A stretch of 61,796 nucleotides of DNA from a bacterium (GTDB lineage Bacteria; JAHJDO01), in NCBI GenBank assembly GCA_018812485.1, contig JAHJDO010000101.1, positions 1 through 61,796 of the forward strand. Direction: 5' to 3'. The position numbers were made by a program, and so were the translations under genes. The stretch's first letter is position 1. Each line of letters opens with the position of its first letter. This document shows positions 60,611 to 61,796 of this stretch, piece after piece. The notes beneath the pieces were generated by a model. That model did not search any database and was not told the DNA's origin. It saw only the letters and a program-made list of their open reading frames with translations.

Positions 60611-61536
60611 TGACTTTCCTCCATATTAAGCTTTTGTGATGAGCCTCTAATCATATAATAATCACAAATCAATCTGTCTATTCTTTCAGCAACATGTTTC
60701 TGAGCAAGAGAGATATCATTCGGGTTTTCAGCTATGCTTTTCTCATAAACCTGGCGGATATCCGTACCGATGTTGATTTTCGATATGCCCTCTTTTATGG
60801 CATCAAGCACATAACTGCGATGAATGCCTGAGCCGCCGTGAAGAACAAGGGGTACGTTTGTTACATTCCGGAGTTTGCGCAGATGTTCAATATTAATTCT
60901 TGCGGCGACCTTTTCCCTGTTTTTTGCCGTGCCGCTTATTGCTCCGTGGATATTCCCTACGGCTACAGAAAGCCAGTCAACAGAGGTCTCATTTACGAAT
61001 TTTTCCGCCTGCTCGGGATCTGTAAAACCTTTGGCAGATGCAAAAAGTTCTTCGTATGGAGGAAGAGGCCCCTTTTCATGTCCGAGGACTGCGCCAAGCT
61101 CAGCCTCTACCGGAATATTCCTGGCATGAGAGAGCTCCACCACTTCTCTGGTTACAGCAATATTCTCTGCAAGAGTAAGCCTCGATCCGTCAATCATGAC
61201 AGAGTCAAAACCCAGCTCAAGTGCCTCCATAATAATGAATTTCCAGTCTACTTTTTGATTGTCTTCGTCTATAACGGGTGTATGGTCCAGATGAAGGCGG
61301 ACATGATTTGTATCCGCAAATTTCTGATACTCACAGGCTACCTTTCGATTACTTCCTGCTTCAAATTTTTCCACATCCGGACGGGCTACCTGTACCAGAC
61401 CAAAACACTCATTCCTCTTCAAACTGTCTATAACGGGTTTTACCATTGGCAGATAGGGAACATTAAACGCAGGAATAAGGATCCTTAATTTATGAGCTTT
61501 TTTCATAATTACCGTCATGTTTGAGTTACTTAACAT
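60607..61536 (-). CDS. Class II aldolase (fructose/tagatose-bisphosphate aldolase family)
   Basis: 309 aa. Zinc ligands: HLDHTP (His-Leu-Asp-His), EAELGAVLGHE, VAVGNIHG and LHGGSGI with its His, then KINIGTD for the phosphate. The N-terminus IPAFNVPYLPMV resembles GatY/KbaY-type rather than E. coli FbaA. It splits a ketose bisphosphate into glycerone phosphate and glyceraldehyde 3-phosphate. Start overlaps a short reading frame (below), and the stop overlaps the alcohol dehydrogenase remnant by ATGA. Confidence 0.88.
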   Translation of the reverse strand: MLSNSNMTVIMKKAHKLRILIPAFNVPYLPMVKPVIDSLKRNECFGLVQVARPDVEKFEAGSNRKVACEYQKFADTNHVRLHLDHTPVIDEDNQKVDWKFIIMEALELGFDSVMIDGSRLTLAENIAVTREVVELSHARNIPVEAELGAVLGHEKGPLPPYEELFASAKGFTDPEQAEKFVNETSVDWLSVAVGNIHGAISGTAKNREKVAARINIEHLRKLRNVTNVPLVLHGGSGIHRSYVLDAIKEGISKINIGTDIRQVYEKSIAENPNDISLAQKHVAERIDRLICDYYMIRGSSQKLNMEESQ

Positions 61537-61661
61537 TTTACTATCTCCTCTATGCTTTGTTTTGAGAACCGAACAGAAGTATTTTCTGCCTTTTGCTTCA
61601 GGTTTTTTAAAAACATCTCATCAGGATACGATTCAGGGTGAATCTCTAGGGTCAGGGGCAT
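61530..61661 (-). pseudogene. Truncated C-terminal end of an unrecognised gene upstream of the aldolase
   Basis: 43 codons from ATG at 61661 (MPLTLEIHPESYPDEMFLKN then KQKAENTSVRFSKQSIEEIV). The frame is open only 12 further codons upstream. Its stop TAA overlaps the aldolase ATG, so it was translationally coupled. The homology looks like the end of a longer protein, cut at the possible insertion boundary. No family recognised. Confidence 0.4.
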
Positions 61662-61664
61662 ACG

Positions 61665-61796
61665 TGTTAAGTTAAGCGATGCATTTTCTGATTATGGGTT
61701 TCTCAATTTCGAGTATTGGATCACATTGAGTTTCCATGATTTCGAGAGTGGTCAGGCGTGATCGCTGTCGGTTTTTGAGACAAGCGGGAATGATAG
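61665..61796. mobile_element. Possible end of an insertion sequence (IS21-like) at the window edge
   Basis: The last 130 bases do not look coding. TGTTAAGTTAAGCG begins at 61665. Two related ~20-base segments follow, CAATTTCGAGTATTGGATCA (from 61704) and TGATTTCGAGAGTGGTCA (from 61737), then GTGATCGCTGTCG. Spaced short repeats near an end are a feature of IS21-family elements. The transposase lies outside the window, so this is a guess. Confidence 0.3.

Overview
The window is AT-rich bacterial DNA with dense coding and many overlapping start/stop codons. It carries no rRNA, tRNA, plasmid or phage marker. The gene mix (pyrrolysine-free MttB homologues, UroD-family proteins, Gfo/Idh/MocA oxidoreductases, family 9 carbohydrate-binding domain, alpha-galactosidase-like and DUF5060 glycosidases, a planctomycete/omnitroph-style pseudopilin, heptosyltransferase-type GT9) suggests an uncultured, probably anaerobic, carbohydrate-degrading Gram-negative bacterium of the PVC/Omnitrophota kind. 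That placement is inference. No marker gene here fixes the phylum.

Region A (167-18075, all plus strand, 17 genes): a catabolic cluster with two MttB-type methyltransferase homologues, three UroD/MtaA-family proteins, a ThDP-dependent E1 alpha/beta pair without E2 or E3, a split transketolase pair, class III and class IV aminotransferases, an amine-dehydrogenase-like DapB-fold protein, a flavodoxin-fold reductase, a Gfo/Idh/MocA dehydrogenase, a NodB deacetylase-like protein, a sulfatase-fold hydrolase with Thr at the nucleophile position, and a CBM9-like protein. No corrinoid protein or reactivase is present. I read it as a pathway for an unidentified N- or O-methylated, amine-bearing compound.

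Region B (18130-22769): GH36-type glycosidase with a decayed sugar isomerase fragment behind it, divergent from a tandem amidohydrolase with one degenerate domain and an SDR. Region C (22784-29779, minus): a tightly overlapping operon of glycosyltransferases with PilZ, a 59-aa UPF0434/Trm112-like zinc ribbon, RadC and a Gfo/Idh protein, headed by a DUF4143 ATPase preceded by a perfect 16-bp inverted repeat. Region D (30071-41150): uxaE, then a minus-strand surface-glycan block with two GT39-like proteins fused to a DUF2993-like domain. One of these is broken by an in-frame TAA. Between them sits an accessory pair (HEPN-like protein and Fic), each preceded by the same 38-bp repeat, which contains a promoter-like sequence.

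Region E (41228-48757): epimerase, SpoIID, queA, then fabG-acpP-fabF-acyl-CoA dehydrogenase-etfB under a near-consensus promoter. etfB has no adjacent etfA. Region F (48888-56923): a promoter-led operon of a secreted DUF5060 glycosidase, a DUF2341-PA14-PKD-SGNH protein, a processive family 2 glycosyltransferase, a polytopic membrane protein and a pseudopilin with an EF-hand-like loop. It looks like an exopolysaccharide synthesis/modification locus and is my best candidate, with region A, for an undescribed system. A convergent DUF5060 paralogue closes it.

Region G (58694-61796): sugar metabolism with heavy decay: an isomerase fragment, a UroD-family gene, an alcohol-dehydrogenase N-terminus abutting a PfkB C-terminus, a class II aldolase, a truncated reading frame, and a possible insertion-sequence end at the window edge.
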